Assembly: GCA_029204225.1 (NCBI GenBank) | Contig: CM055109.1 | Coordinates: forward strand, 27,854,861 to 27,918,860 | From: Diphasiastrum complanatum | Lineage: Eukaryota; Streptophyta; Lycopodiopsida; Lycopodiales; Lycopodiaceae | Direction: 5' to 3' | DNA length: 64,000 bases | Part shown: positions 46,001 through 56,449 of the stretch, in pieces | Position numbering within the stretch: position 1 is the first letter of the stretch | Layout of the letters: each line of letters starts with the position of its first letter | Made by a program: the position numbers and the translations under genes | The notes under the pieces: model-generated | Told to the model about the DNA's origin: nothing | Database searches by the model: none | What the model saw: only the letters and a program-made list of their open reading frames with translations

Positions 46001-46510
46001 TGTAGCCCATTACTGTCTTGAAATTTAGATTCATCGAAATCGATCCAACAAACATATCTACATCAGTCAACAACAATGTCTCACTAACGTGTTAAAAAAT
46101 ATGGAATGACCAACTACAAATCAAGTCTCTTTCCACTTGACCCTGGTCTGAAACTGTCAAAGGAACAATGTCCTCAAACCGATATAGAAAAGGAGGAAAT
46201 GAAACAATATCCATTTCACTCCATTATCGGCTCACTGATGTATGCAATGCTCTACACTCGACTCGATCTTACATACTCGATCAATTCCATTGGCCAGTTC
46301 CTATCGAATCCAGGGCCAATCCATTGGAAAGCACTCACGAAGGTCATGAAATATGTCCAAGCAACAAAACATCTATGTATCTGTTATGAAGACAGCCAAT
46401 CTACCAATAAACTTGAAGGCTATACAGATGCAGATCGGATAGGAGATATCGACACCAGAAAATCAACTTTTGGATTTGTATTCTTGGTCAATCAAGGCCC
46501 AATCTCATAG
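43086..46510 (+). pseudogene. Element E gag-pol relic
   Basis: Gag: 43107-43478 (NIKDCQINHIQTAQTAKDA, LLQEEIR). Zinc-knuckle region about 43655-43720, eroded. Protease: LDSGATQHMTHHRDWF at 43861. Pre-integrase and integrase: HIDICGPMQTVF (44436), RTDGGGEFISTKF (44627), NGIVESKNQ (44727). RT: ARLVAKGFSQ (45512), VHQMDVQTTFLNG (45638), with the YVDD box reading YVHDTLLF (about 45905), so one catalytic Asp is lost. Connection and RNase H: 46106-46510 (GSLMYAMLYTRLDL, GYTDADRIGDIDTRKST). At least ten in-frame stops, many at sites where CAG, CAA, CGA or TGG would be expected, indicate decay by C-to-T changes. Confidence 0.88.
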
Positions 46511-46536
46511 AACAACTGAAAAAAAACCTCAGTAAA

Positions 46537-47280
46537 CTCCATCAACTTATTTGACACTCAACTTACTCGACTATCAACTCCATCGATTCTCGACTCACTC
46601 GACTCCATCAACTTACTAGACCTCTCAACTCACTCAACTTACCTGCCTATCGACTCGATCGACTCTCGACTCACTCGATTATCTCGGCTATCTCGACTCT
46701 CTCACCAAGTCAGATCAAGTTTGATACAAGAAAAAGTTGATCCATGTATTGTCAATCGGTTCCAACCCACGTCGCAATCAGAAGGACGACGTTGACAGTC
46801 CACCTACTTGTACATAGATCTTTTATTTACAATGATGGCTATCTACCATAGGATGACTCTAGTAAATTAAGTAGATTCAAACTTATACTCTCAAGTACTA
46901 ATCATTGAATTGTAATCATCAACAAGTCAAGTGAATCTAGAATAAAACTTGCACTTTTAGCAGTAAGTGATGACTCGATTTCTTTCTAATTTGACTGCCT
47001 TTCCAGATAGAAGGAGAGAATCCATCTAGCAACGATCAAGCATCAACTGTTATTGTTCATTTGCTCATTATTGCAGACTACATTACATCTTGATTCTTGC
47101 TGCTACGCTGACACACTTCCAATGCACAACTGTTCGTTAGTAAGTTTTTGCTGCTAATATCTCGATTGAGATTTTGACTCTGGACCTCTATCTTTGAAAT
47201 CGATTGTTCGATTTCCATCGAGATACTAAGTTCCACTCATGTGTCAAAACTCGTTCTGTTACACCCATAGATTTTTGACA
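46537..47280 (+). repeat. Element E 3' LTR (5' part missing)
   Basis: Aligns with 42140-42942 including the CGACTCACT-type array (46550-46710). It is shorter because its first part was deleted together with the end of RNase H, and an internal segment equivalent to about 42600-42710 is also missing. Confidence 0.88.
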
Positions 47281-47295
47281 TGCACATCTTCCGTA

Positions 47296-47985
47296 GTCTT
47301 TAATAGGGCACTTATCTTCCCTAAATTTGACAATCTAGCCTTGCTTAGCGATTATGGGAACCGAAATCAGGTTGCTTTTGATTTGTGGAACATAGAGTAC
47401 ATCTTTGACATACTTTTGCTCACCATTAGACAAAACAAGAGATATAGCGCCAATACCTTTGATGGGATGAAAAGAGTTGTCCACACATTGGGCTTTGCTT
47501 TCATCGTCAATATGGCTTAACAAGAGAGTCATGATAGCAACTAAATCGTTGATTTCTATGCCACTTGCAAACATCTGCTCAAAGAAATTTTTTGAAGTTG
47601 TTCAAGTGATTTAAAATCAAATCCGAATTAGCCATTTTAAATGAGAAATTTTTTTTTCTCAAATGAAGTTTGCCAGTCACATCTCTAATATCATAGAGAG
47701 TGCTTAGAATATTCAAGCTTCTAACAAAGTTCGAACACTTCAAATATGATTGATATGATTATCTCTGATATTGAGAGTGATAGGGGGCGAAGGCCTTCCA
47801 TCCTTTTGCTTCCATTTGGTAATGGCCGCTGGATTTGTAATAGGCTTAACGTCAGTCACTTCGACAACTTCCCAAAGCCCTTTCGCTTGTAGGACCACTC
47901 TCATTTTGAATTTCCATAAGTGGTAGTTGTCGTCGTCCAGCTTTTCAATTGAATTAGAGGATGATGCATCCATCATAGACAAATT
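47296..47985 (-). pseudogene. Copia F gag and protease remnant
   Basis: Minus strand: gag start MSMMDASSSNSIEKLDDDNYHLWKFKM (47982), an RDNHINHI segment with frame change near 47745, then a sequence jump to protease-flanking residues (SLVLSNGEQKYVKDVLYVPQ, about 47450) and NLISVPIIAKQGKISALL. The catalytic DSGA box is not visible, so an internal deletion joined gag to the end of protease. It ends at the boundary with patch D near 47295. Confidence 0.8.
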
Positions 47986-48048
47986 TGATATTGAAAATTT
48001 GGCAGTAATAATGAAAGCTTTGAGCTAGTTAACAAAACTTTGGACTAA

Positions 48049-48763
48049 GCTCTTATACCATGCTGGAAAATAAGTGACATATGGTTGAATAACTATTTGA
48101 CTTCGATAGTATCAACTCTATCATCAACACAACTAATTATCATTCACAAGTGCGAAAAATGAATGATAGAGGTAAATCGCATTATTGCCAATCATCAAAA
48201 CTTAGATCATAATAGCATAAATAACATAAAAGTAAGACAAGACAAGTCGTGCTTTGAATTGTCGAATGCAGTATGTATTGTTGAATGATGAAAAATACAT
48301 CCGTCTGATTACACTATAATAATAGTGCATCTAATTCTGCTATAAAAGTTGCTCATACAGAAACTGTAATCGTGATAGCTTATCAATGATCAGTCTACGC
48401 CTATGGCAAAACATAGAAAGAGGAGAAAAAGAAGTGACTACTCCTAAAACTTGAACTAGTTCAACTTATGAATTGCTCTCTTCTTACAATGAACTAATCT
48501 ACTGATCTATTTATAATTGTTGATGGCACAACCCTAAAAGAATGTTTCATCATCCACTTGGCACAACCCTAAAAGAATGTTTCATCATCCACTTAGCAGG
48601 TGCCACGTGGAAATATGGGATTGGACCCAAAATATGTAATGGATAAGACTCAATAACCAAATCTATTGAAGTCATTATTTGGTGACCCTCGAATAATAGT
48701 TTAGGTCTATTCGACATTGCGTCGACAATACGTGTATTTCTTCATATTGTTACTATCTCAACA
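48049..48763 (-). repeat. Copia F 5' LTR and PBS
   Basis: On the minus strand the LTR starts TGTTGAGATAG at 48763 and ends CCAGCA at 48061. TGGTATAAGAGC follows at 48060-48049 (one mismatch to the PBS). Inside it are two exact 35-base tandem copies (48524-48558, 48559-48593) and a G-box-like GCCACGTGG at 48602-48610. Confidence 0.85.
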
Positions 48764-49269
48764 ATACAAGTAAATTGCAGAGTAAGTAATTTTGCATTAC
48801 AGAATGATATAAGGAATGAAATTCAACAAGTAGAGCCACAACCATCATGGCAACTTCAATTTTCAAAGAGGATAAATGAGCCCTACTAAAATATTTTCAT
48901 ACTCCAAGGGATATTCCAATCAATAGCAACTATCACCCATTATTGGATCGACGACATCCATGGCACCAAGTGATCGACAAGACACTAAAACATCTCCATC
49001 GTCCTTTATTCCAAGTGTCAATAGATGGTCCACGAACATTGATACTCAACAACCTTGGAACATTGCCTCCTGATATGATCTTTTGTGTACTTTGCTTTGG
49101 TTAATTCAATAAAGTGACTATTGTTCCAAATATCCATAGTGTTCTAAGTTTTTGTACTAGTTCTTAATCCACTTAGACTGTTTTGCTTACACAATTTACT
49201 ATTCTGATTATTTGATTTGAGTGGGTATAAGGATCTACTGGCTAAGTCATTTCATTACAATATGCAATC
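48764..49269. other. Non-coding, nothing recognised
   Basis: No protein or repeat similarity noticed between the F LTR and the K LTR. Confidence 0.45.
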
Positions 49270-50100
<831 letters not shown>

Positions 50101-50424
50101 TAGTTTTAGCTTAACCATGGAACTTTGGTCCAAATTTAGAATGATCTCCATCCTAAGTATAGACCTCCTTTCTAATGTTCTAAAGCAGTTTCCATAATTG
50201 ATATAGAGAATAGTGTCCACTTGGGATGCTTCACTATTCATTAGAGAAATTTAGAGCCCAACAAGGGCCTTTGAAAAAAAAAATTTCTTATTTTCGTAGC
50301 CATGTGGACCAATTGAAACCTTGATTTTAGGGTTCTACGTAACGTAGAATTTTCCTAATATAAATAAAATGAAAACTTTTTAAATATATTAATGTTTCGT
50401 CGGGCAGCATGTGGAAATGTTATT
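50101..50424. other. Junction between LTR K and copia G0
   Basis: AT-rich sequence, nothing recognised; possibly the rest of LTR K. Confidence 0.4.
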
Positions 50425-51779
50425 GGATTATGATGAGACTTTTGCTCTTGTGGCTAAGCTTGTTACTATCAGGTTGATCATTAGTCTTGCTACAACCTTC
50501 AATTGGGTGCTATTCCAACTTGATTTCACAAATGCTTTCCTGAATGGTTATTAGGAGGAAGAGATATACATGAGGCAACCCGAGGGCTTCATCAAGGCAA
50601 AGCATAAATGAAAGGTGTGTTTCTTGAAGAAGAGCCTTTATGGGCTCAAAGAAGCACCTAGAGCATGGTACTCTAAGCTAAACTCTTTTCTCATTTTCAT
50701 CAATTTTGTAATGAGTGCTTATGATCCATCATTGTACATAAAATTTCATGATGACAAGATCATTGTTCTTGTTTTGTATGTAGATGACATTTTCTTGAGT
50801 GGTAATGATCAGAGATGTAAAAATTGCTTTGGCAAAAGAGTTTAAGATGGTAGATCTCAGCCTATTAATCTTCATTCTAGGAATAGAGGTTATTAGAGGA
50901 TGTGATTTTAGCTTTATTTGTCAATCTAAGTATGCTACATCCATCCTAGATAGATTTGGAATGAAGAATTGTAAAGGCATTGAGACACCAATGGAGCAAC
51001 ATGTAAAAGCATCTATTGATGGTGATGAAGTATCCTTTGAGGACATCACATTATATAGAAGGCTTATTGGCTCCTTGATTTATTTAGCTATTACTAGACT
51101 TGATTTTAGTTATAGTGTTGGAAAGTTAAGCCAATTCATGCAAAGTCCTCTAGTTTCACATTGGAAGATGGCCAAAAGAGTTCTTAGATACATTTCATCT
51201 ACTAAGAATTTTGGCATTTTGTATAGAGGGACTAATCTTGGCTTAAAAGCCTAAAGTGACTCGGATTTTGCAGGTGACAAAGTGGATAGGAGATCAACAA
51301 GTACTTTTGCCACCTTTCTATGTGATGGACTAGTATCATGGCTTTCCAAAAAGCAAGATATCATCTCCTTATCTTTCACAGAATCTGAGTACAAGGCCTT
51401 GCCATCAACATGCAAGGAGGTCTTGTGGCTCAAACAGCTATTGGTGGAGCTTCATGTCATGGAGGAGGAGATCCCTATCATCTATTGTGACAACCAATCA
51501 GCCCAATCACTTGCAACTAATCCTACATTCCATGCAAGGAGCAAACACATCGAGATTGCTCATCATTTCATGAGGGAGAAAGTGCAAGCCAAAGAAATTA
51601 AGCTCCAGCACGTGTCATCATCAAGTTGCTTGGTTGATTTGTTTACTAAATCATTACCTAAAGATTCATTTGTCAAGCTTAGATCTTCAATTGGAGTGAT
51701 TGATAAAAGTTTTGTTGTTTCCAAGGCTAGATTTGAGGAGTGTAAAAATTTGAGTACATTGGCAAATCTAGCCATGTAG
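50425..51779 (+). pseudogene. Copia G0 reverse transcriptase-RNase H, 5'-truncated
   Basis: Starts abruptly inside RT (DYDETFALVAKLVTIRL), continues QLDFTNAFLNGY, a stop where Leu stands in G1, KKSLYGLKEAPRAWYSK, YVDDIFLSGND, a frameshift near 50805, the connection domain (ETPMEQHVKAS, GSLIYLAITRLDFSY), a stop at 51252-51254, and RNase H (WLSKKQDIISLSFTESEYKAL, YCDNQSAQSLATNPTFHARS). It is closely similar to G1 at 58070-59370. The frame ends at the 3' LTR boundary near 51775. Confidence 0.9.
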
Positions 51780-51944
51780 AATATTGTATATTTTTTAAAT
51801 ATTTTGTGTTAGTCACTTGAATGGCCAAAGTGCCACTTGTCAATCCACACCTAATGTAGGTTACCACGAGTCAAGAGGAGTGATTATGTCCATTTGGTAG
51901 TGATTCCTACTTTGTAGGATCTAGACCTTGATTTATTTAAATAA
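51775..51944 (+). repeat. G0 3' LTR fragment
   Basis: Starts TGTAGAATATTGTA directly after the RNase H reading frame and matches the first 170 bases of the LTR at 55623. Similarity stops near 51944, where the non-retrotransposon block begins. Confidence 0.8.
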
Positions 51945-52019
51945 GTCTCGTATTGGTTATAATGGCTAGAATCAAGATAAACCTAGTTAGAATCGTATGG
52001 AGTTCTGACAAAAAGATTA

Positions 52020-52746
52020 TGTGCAGAGAGAAAGAAATGTAGACACAATATTTACAGATTTTTTAGTTATTTTGTCAAGCTCCTCTTGGGTTATCATTAC
52101 TTTCGGTGAAGAAACCTTCTGAGGAGTTGGACGAGTAACATGAGGAGGAGAGGATGATTTTGCATCTGAATCAAATTCTCTAGCATCTGATTCAAAGCTC
52201 AAGAAGATGTGGGGTCTCTTGTCAGGGATAACTCTAGGAGGAAGGGAAGCAGCTGGCTTCGAGATCCAGCTTTCTTAGGAACAGCCTGTTTCGTTTTCTT
52301 CCTTAAGGTAGTTGGCAAGTCTGATCTATCCAGAGGCAGGTCTCTGGAGATGCTGGCATTACCCACATGCAAACCTGAATAACAGGACCAAAGTCCTTTG
52401 AGAATAACGAAATCCTTGGTCATGATGGTATCACGCTTACCATGCATGACCAAAAGATAGGAATCCTCAAAAAACTGGGACAGAAAATCTTCTGCAACAC
52501 CTTGTAAGACCTACATGGCTGTCATGGCAAAACGAACATCAAGCCCAAGTGACAAGGTGACATTCCTAATAGATCGACCAAAAGGAGCTCTAGGGATCAA
52601 GAATTTAGTTGATCTCTGGAATTTTTTTATCTTTCTCAGCCAGACCTGCTTTCTACCACGTCTACGGCCAGTACTAGTGGAACACGGGCACGGGAGGGCT
52701 GTATAGAGGTAATGGCACGGGTAGTGGATTTTGTCCTAGCCGTCAT
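52020..52746 (-). pseudogene. Histone H3-like gene with C-terminal extension, broken
   Basis: Minus strand from the ATG at 52746. The N-terminus TARTKSTTR matches the H3 tail ARTKQTAR. After a frame slip near 52685 come basic residues (GRRRGRK) and the histone fold: LRKIKKFQRSTKFLIPRAPF corresponds to H3 alpha-N/alpha-1, then GRSIRNVT, LDVRF and VLQGVAEDFL, FFEDSYLLVMHGKRDTIMTK matching H3 FEDTNLCAIHAKRVTIMPK. FLIP-APF is the form seen in plant CENH3 (canonical H3 has LLIRKLPF), yet loop 1 has canonical H3 length. Unlike any H3, the frame continues about 60 residues past the fold to 52199 (basic, KKTKQAVPKKAG), and an adjoining frame (52202-52020) extends it with an acidic/Pro-rich tail. A TAG at 52511-52513 interrupts alpha-2. 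In nucleosomes H3 pairs with H4; this copy cannot be translated whole. Confidence 0.75.
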
Positions 52747-53062
52747 TCGAAGATACAAAAGAAGTAAATTTGAAAAAAAAATCTGTGATTTAAAAACGAA
52801 GTGCAGAGAATGAAAACAAAAAAAAATTTGTGAAAGAAAGACGCTTGAAATCGATATCAGGACTGAATATCAGTTTTGAGCACATGAATACAAGAGAGAA
52901 AAAAAAAGGGAAGTTTTGTGCTCGAAAGCGATATTGGTTATATCGCAGTATCGGTCTCGAGCGCGGGGAGTGCTAACGGAATTAGAACGTACAAAGAGCG
53001 CGCTTGAGATCGGGAGTCAAAAATAAAAAATTTGCGAGGAAAAATGAAAATTCGGTGGGGGT

Positions 53063-53070
53063 ATTTATAA
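53063..53070 (-). promoter_or_regulatory. TATA-box candidate for the H3-like gene
   Basis: TATAAATA on the minus strand, about 320 bases upstream of the ATG at 52746. A plus-strand TATAAATT near 53346 faces the other way, toward the ORF set at 53645, so the 280 bases between them could be a divergent promoter. Confidence 0.4.
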
Positions 53071-53644
53071 ACAAAATTTTGCATGTGTGAAAAATGGTTG
53101 CGAACACGTGGCATCATTAAAGTGATCCACATGTATTGTCCGTACAAGTCATTACGATGCAATAATGAGGCCAGGTAGGGGTCACACACGTGCATGGATC
53201 AGAATATGACACCTGTCATTCTGCACGTGACATTCTGCACGTGACAAATGTCAGATCAGTCATTCTCTATACGACGGAATATTCTCTACCAATCACGCAA
53301 TAGCAAGTGTTCTTTTGGACCTCATTCACGTGTGCAAATTTTTTTTATAAATTCATCATTTTCGATGCAAATTTTCATAAAATATCAATTTCAAGCACAC
53401 ACTTGCCACTGCTTCGAATCTGTTTATACATTTGCGCCTGAAACTGACACTGTCTACTCCGATTTGCTCTAAAGCGCACCTTACTTGTCGATTTTTCTTG
53501 TTCTTCATCCTCACACTTGGATTCAATACTCAATTTTTTGATATCTCTTTCGAGCGCATAGGGCATTGTAGTTTTGTTTTAACTTGCATTTTGCACTTGA
53601 GTTCGATATTCAAAATCTTTCTTTCTGTATTTAGTTTGTTGAAA

Positions 53645-54924
53645 TGTCTACCTTCAATTGCTATCTTTTTTTCATGAATTTGGTATATGATAATATAGAG
53701 TATTTCAAATCCCTTTTTTCTCCTTTTCTTTTTTTTCTTCCTTCTATTACTGAGGGTCTTGGTGTGGAAGCATTTTCTGAGATTTATCTCAGATTTAAGT
53801 CTCTGCTCAGTACTCCCTTGTTCAGATCTCAGAATAAGGACATGATTCATTATCAGAACCTAGTGACACTCGACAAAGCATAGCTATAAAGCTAAGCTTG
53901 ACAGAATGTTCACCAAGTTCCATAATTATTTCAACTTTGTAGATGATTGTCCAATTCACAATAAAAAAAATAGATTTGTAGAATTTCAATCTGCATTTGT
54001 TTTTTTTTTTTTGTTAAATATTTTTGACGATTCGGAAGTTGGCCCTTCTACTTTTGAAGTTGCTTCTTCTAGTGGTATAAAATCTGAGAAGTCGAAGACT
54101 GTAGATATAGAAACTTTTTTTAATTGATATGAGCATTAATCTAGATGATTGTACAGATTTTGGTCCTGCACAAAATAGGATATCGTTTATAGGCCCTAGA
54201 ACTACCAATATCATTTCTCATTCTGATAAATCTCTTATCACATTTCCTACTTATAATATAGATAATAATTCTTTTTTGACACTATCGAATATATCGAATC
54301 TTTTTTATTTCATAGAGGCCTAGACTCTTTGCATTCTGAGCAAAGAGCTTCATGAATTTTCAGATATAATCGATTATGATGCTGATGATCTTCTCCCTGG
54401 TGTTGACGTTGTAAATAAGAATGAGTTTTATTCAGGGAAAGATTGCTTGAAAATGGTTGTCGAGGAAATGCGCCAAAAAGAAAATAATCTTCCTTCTGAC
54501 GAGGAGTTCCTCAGATTTCAAGGTCATCTTGGTTTTCCAAAACCAACAGTCTATTCACCAACCTTATTGACATCGAAAGATGGACATAATATTGATGGAG
54601 AGGCAGTAATAGAGGAAGACAAAGCTGAATGCATAAGTTTTGTATCTTATCCTGTACTAGTAGATCCGTAATGTCAGATTTTATACTGGAGCTTACTTTG
54701 CATTTTTTTCATTTCAGGAAACAATCTTTCTTGATGATTTTGCAATTCGTCGAGGTGGGCAGAGATCCTCTGCTGGAGAATTTTCAAGAGATCGTGCACT
54801 AGGGCATTATCTGAAGTTCTTTAAAAATAATGAGATAAGTGTTGTCCATTCAAAGTTTCATCAACATGGTGATACAATGATTATGGCAATCAAGGCACTT
54901 TCTCATTTTCTTGGAATACCATAA
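53645..54924 (+). pseudogene. Unrecognised ORF set divergent from the H3-like gene
   Basis: I do not recognise this protein. Coding-like pieces follow one another on the plus strand: 53645-53883, 53906-54127 and a frame from 54129 that passes a TAG at 54321-54323 and runs to about 54659 (acidic, with DIIDYDADDLLPGVDVV and EEMRQKENNLPSDEEFLRFQ). It may then splice (acceptor TTTCATTTCAG ending 54717) to 54718-54924 (FLDDFAIRRGGQRSSAGEFS, HYLKFFKNNEISVVHSKFHQ). There are at least two frame slips and one stop. No retrotransposon motif is present. It could be a captured host gene or a gene of an unknown element. Confidence 0.4.
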
Positions 54925-54929
54925 GCATC

Positions 54930-55594
54930 ATACAAAACTAGTATAGCCTTTTTTGAACTTTGAGATCCAAAAAATTCAACGAAGCAACATAACATATCAA
55001 GCAAAGGAAGAGAAGCATATATGAATGTGTTGTAGTAGATACAACATGAAAGATGCCTCTCTTTGCCATGTAAGGTGAGCCATAAAGGCTCGACCATGCA
55101 TCTTGAAGATCTTCTATATGAAGAAGAGACTCCTCCTCATACCTTGGCCCCATCACAACTTGAATACCTTCAAAATAGACAACTTGTGATGCTTCTTGAG
55201 AAGCCTTGGTCTCGGCCACTTCCAAGGTTGAAACTTCATGCAACATGACATCTCTATTCACAACCACTGTTGAAATAGAGAGTGTAACGACACTAAAGGC
55301 CTCCTTGATGGATGAGTATCCAATTATGATCCATGAGCTTGGATCATCCTTCTTCCTTCTTTCCAAGGGAATATGTGCAAATCAAGATCTTCAATGAGAA
55401 TTGTTTCTCAACCTATGCTTTGAATAATAGGGAATAATTATACACCATAATACTTGAAGAGAGAAGATATGTGCATCTTGTGTGATCATCCTCCTTTGAA
55501 AGATTGGACATATAAGAAACATAAAGAGAGTTTGCACTCTCACTTGGATCCAATTTGTAGGTCACTATCAAGAAGTTGGCCAACGCTTTGTGAA
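54930..55594 (-). pseudogene. Copia integrase C-terminal fragment, minus strand
   Basis: On the minus strand, ERRKKDDPSSWIIIGYSSI and VVVNRDVMLHE match the segment after the copia integrase core (compare DKRRKDDATSIKGIFVGYG and VSRDVIF in G1). Upstream of it (55590-55400) are gag-like or linker residues in a broken frame. It lies between the H3-like block and the 55623 LTR. Confidence 0.65.
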
Positions 55595-55622
55595 AAATTG
55601 CCTACATTGGCAAATCTAGCCA

Positions 55623-56291
55623 TGTAGAATATTGTACATTTTGTCAATATTGTTTGTTGGTTACTTGAATGGCCAAAGTGCCACTTGTACATACACACCT
55701 AAAGTAGGTTACCACGAGTCAAGAGGAGTGGTTGTGTCTATTTGGTAGTGATTCCTACTTTGTAGGATCTAGACCATGATTTATGATGAGATTTGTACCT
55801 ACCATGCACCTACCAAGCATGACTCTTGGATCTAGGCTAGGGTTTTCACATTAGGGAAAGAAAGTGGAGTCTACTTCCTTATTACATGCTGGATTTTCAC
55901 CTAACTTTGCAAAGGAAGTGTGTTTTACTATGTATTTCCATTCTCCATAGTGAGAAGATAGAAACTTTTTGGAGCCTCAAGGAGAAACTCGAGTTTCCTC
56001 TCATTGTATGGTGATTACTCTATTTTTCCAATGAAACCCAGATTTGACACTTTGTAAACACTGTCTACAGGCCGTACTACAGCCTTATTTCCACACGTGT
56101 GGAGTTGGATTAGACTATTTGATCAATGCTTTGATTGTCTCTACTTGTTTCCTATCAAGCTGCTAAACTAGATCTTGTTTTCTGATGACTAGTTTCTGAT
56201 AGATTGTTTAACAAGCATACAATCACCTTGTGGATCATTCAAAGATCCATTTATGGTCCTTAGTACTGTACTTTTCACATGGTATCAGAGA
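55623..56291 (+). repeat. Full LTR and PBS at the start of G1
   Basis: Starts TGTAGAATATTG at 55623 and ends TTTTCACA at 56279 (657 bases), followed by TGGTATCAGAGA at 56280-56291, a near-perfect PBS. The 20-odd bases before it (TACATTGGCAAATCTAGCCA) equal those before the G0 3' LTR, i.e. the end of an internal region. Confidence 0.85.
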
Positions 56292-56449
56292 CAAGTACAA
56301 GGCCATTGATCTGTGTTTGAATCTAATCCAGTTTTAGCAGGTTTTGGTGCAAAAAATCTAGTATTGGAAGGGCTAACTGGTATCCAAGTTTTGGTGAGGG
56401 GATTTGATCCCAAAATTTTTCAAGATCAAAATCCGTACTGTTCACACGT

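Larger units (their letters stand above)
41980..47280 (+). mobile_element. Copia element E, degenerate, TSD TGCAC
   Basis: The left LTR starts TGTTGAATTT at 41980 and ends GACA at 42942. The right LTR ends GACA at 47280. TGCAC flanks both sides (41975-41979, 47281-47285), so the termini and the 5-bp target duplication are consistent. Internal order is PBS, gag, protease, integrase, RT, RNase H. The RNase H end and the start of the right LTR are lost in one deletion near 46515-46537. The coding region carries many stops. Confidence 0.9.
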
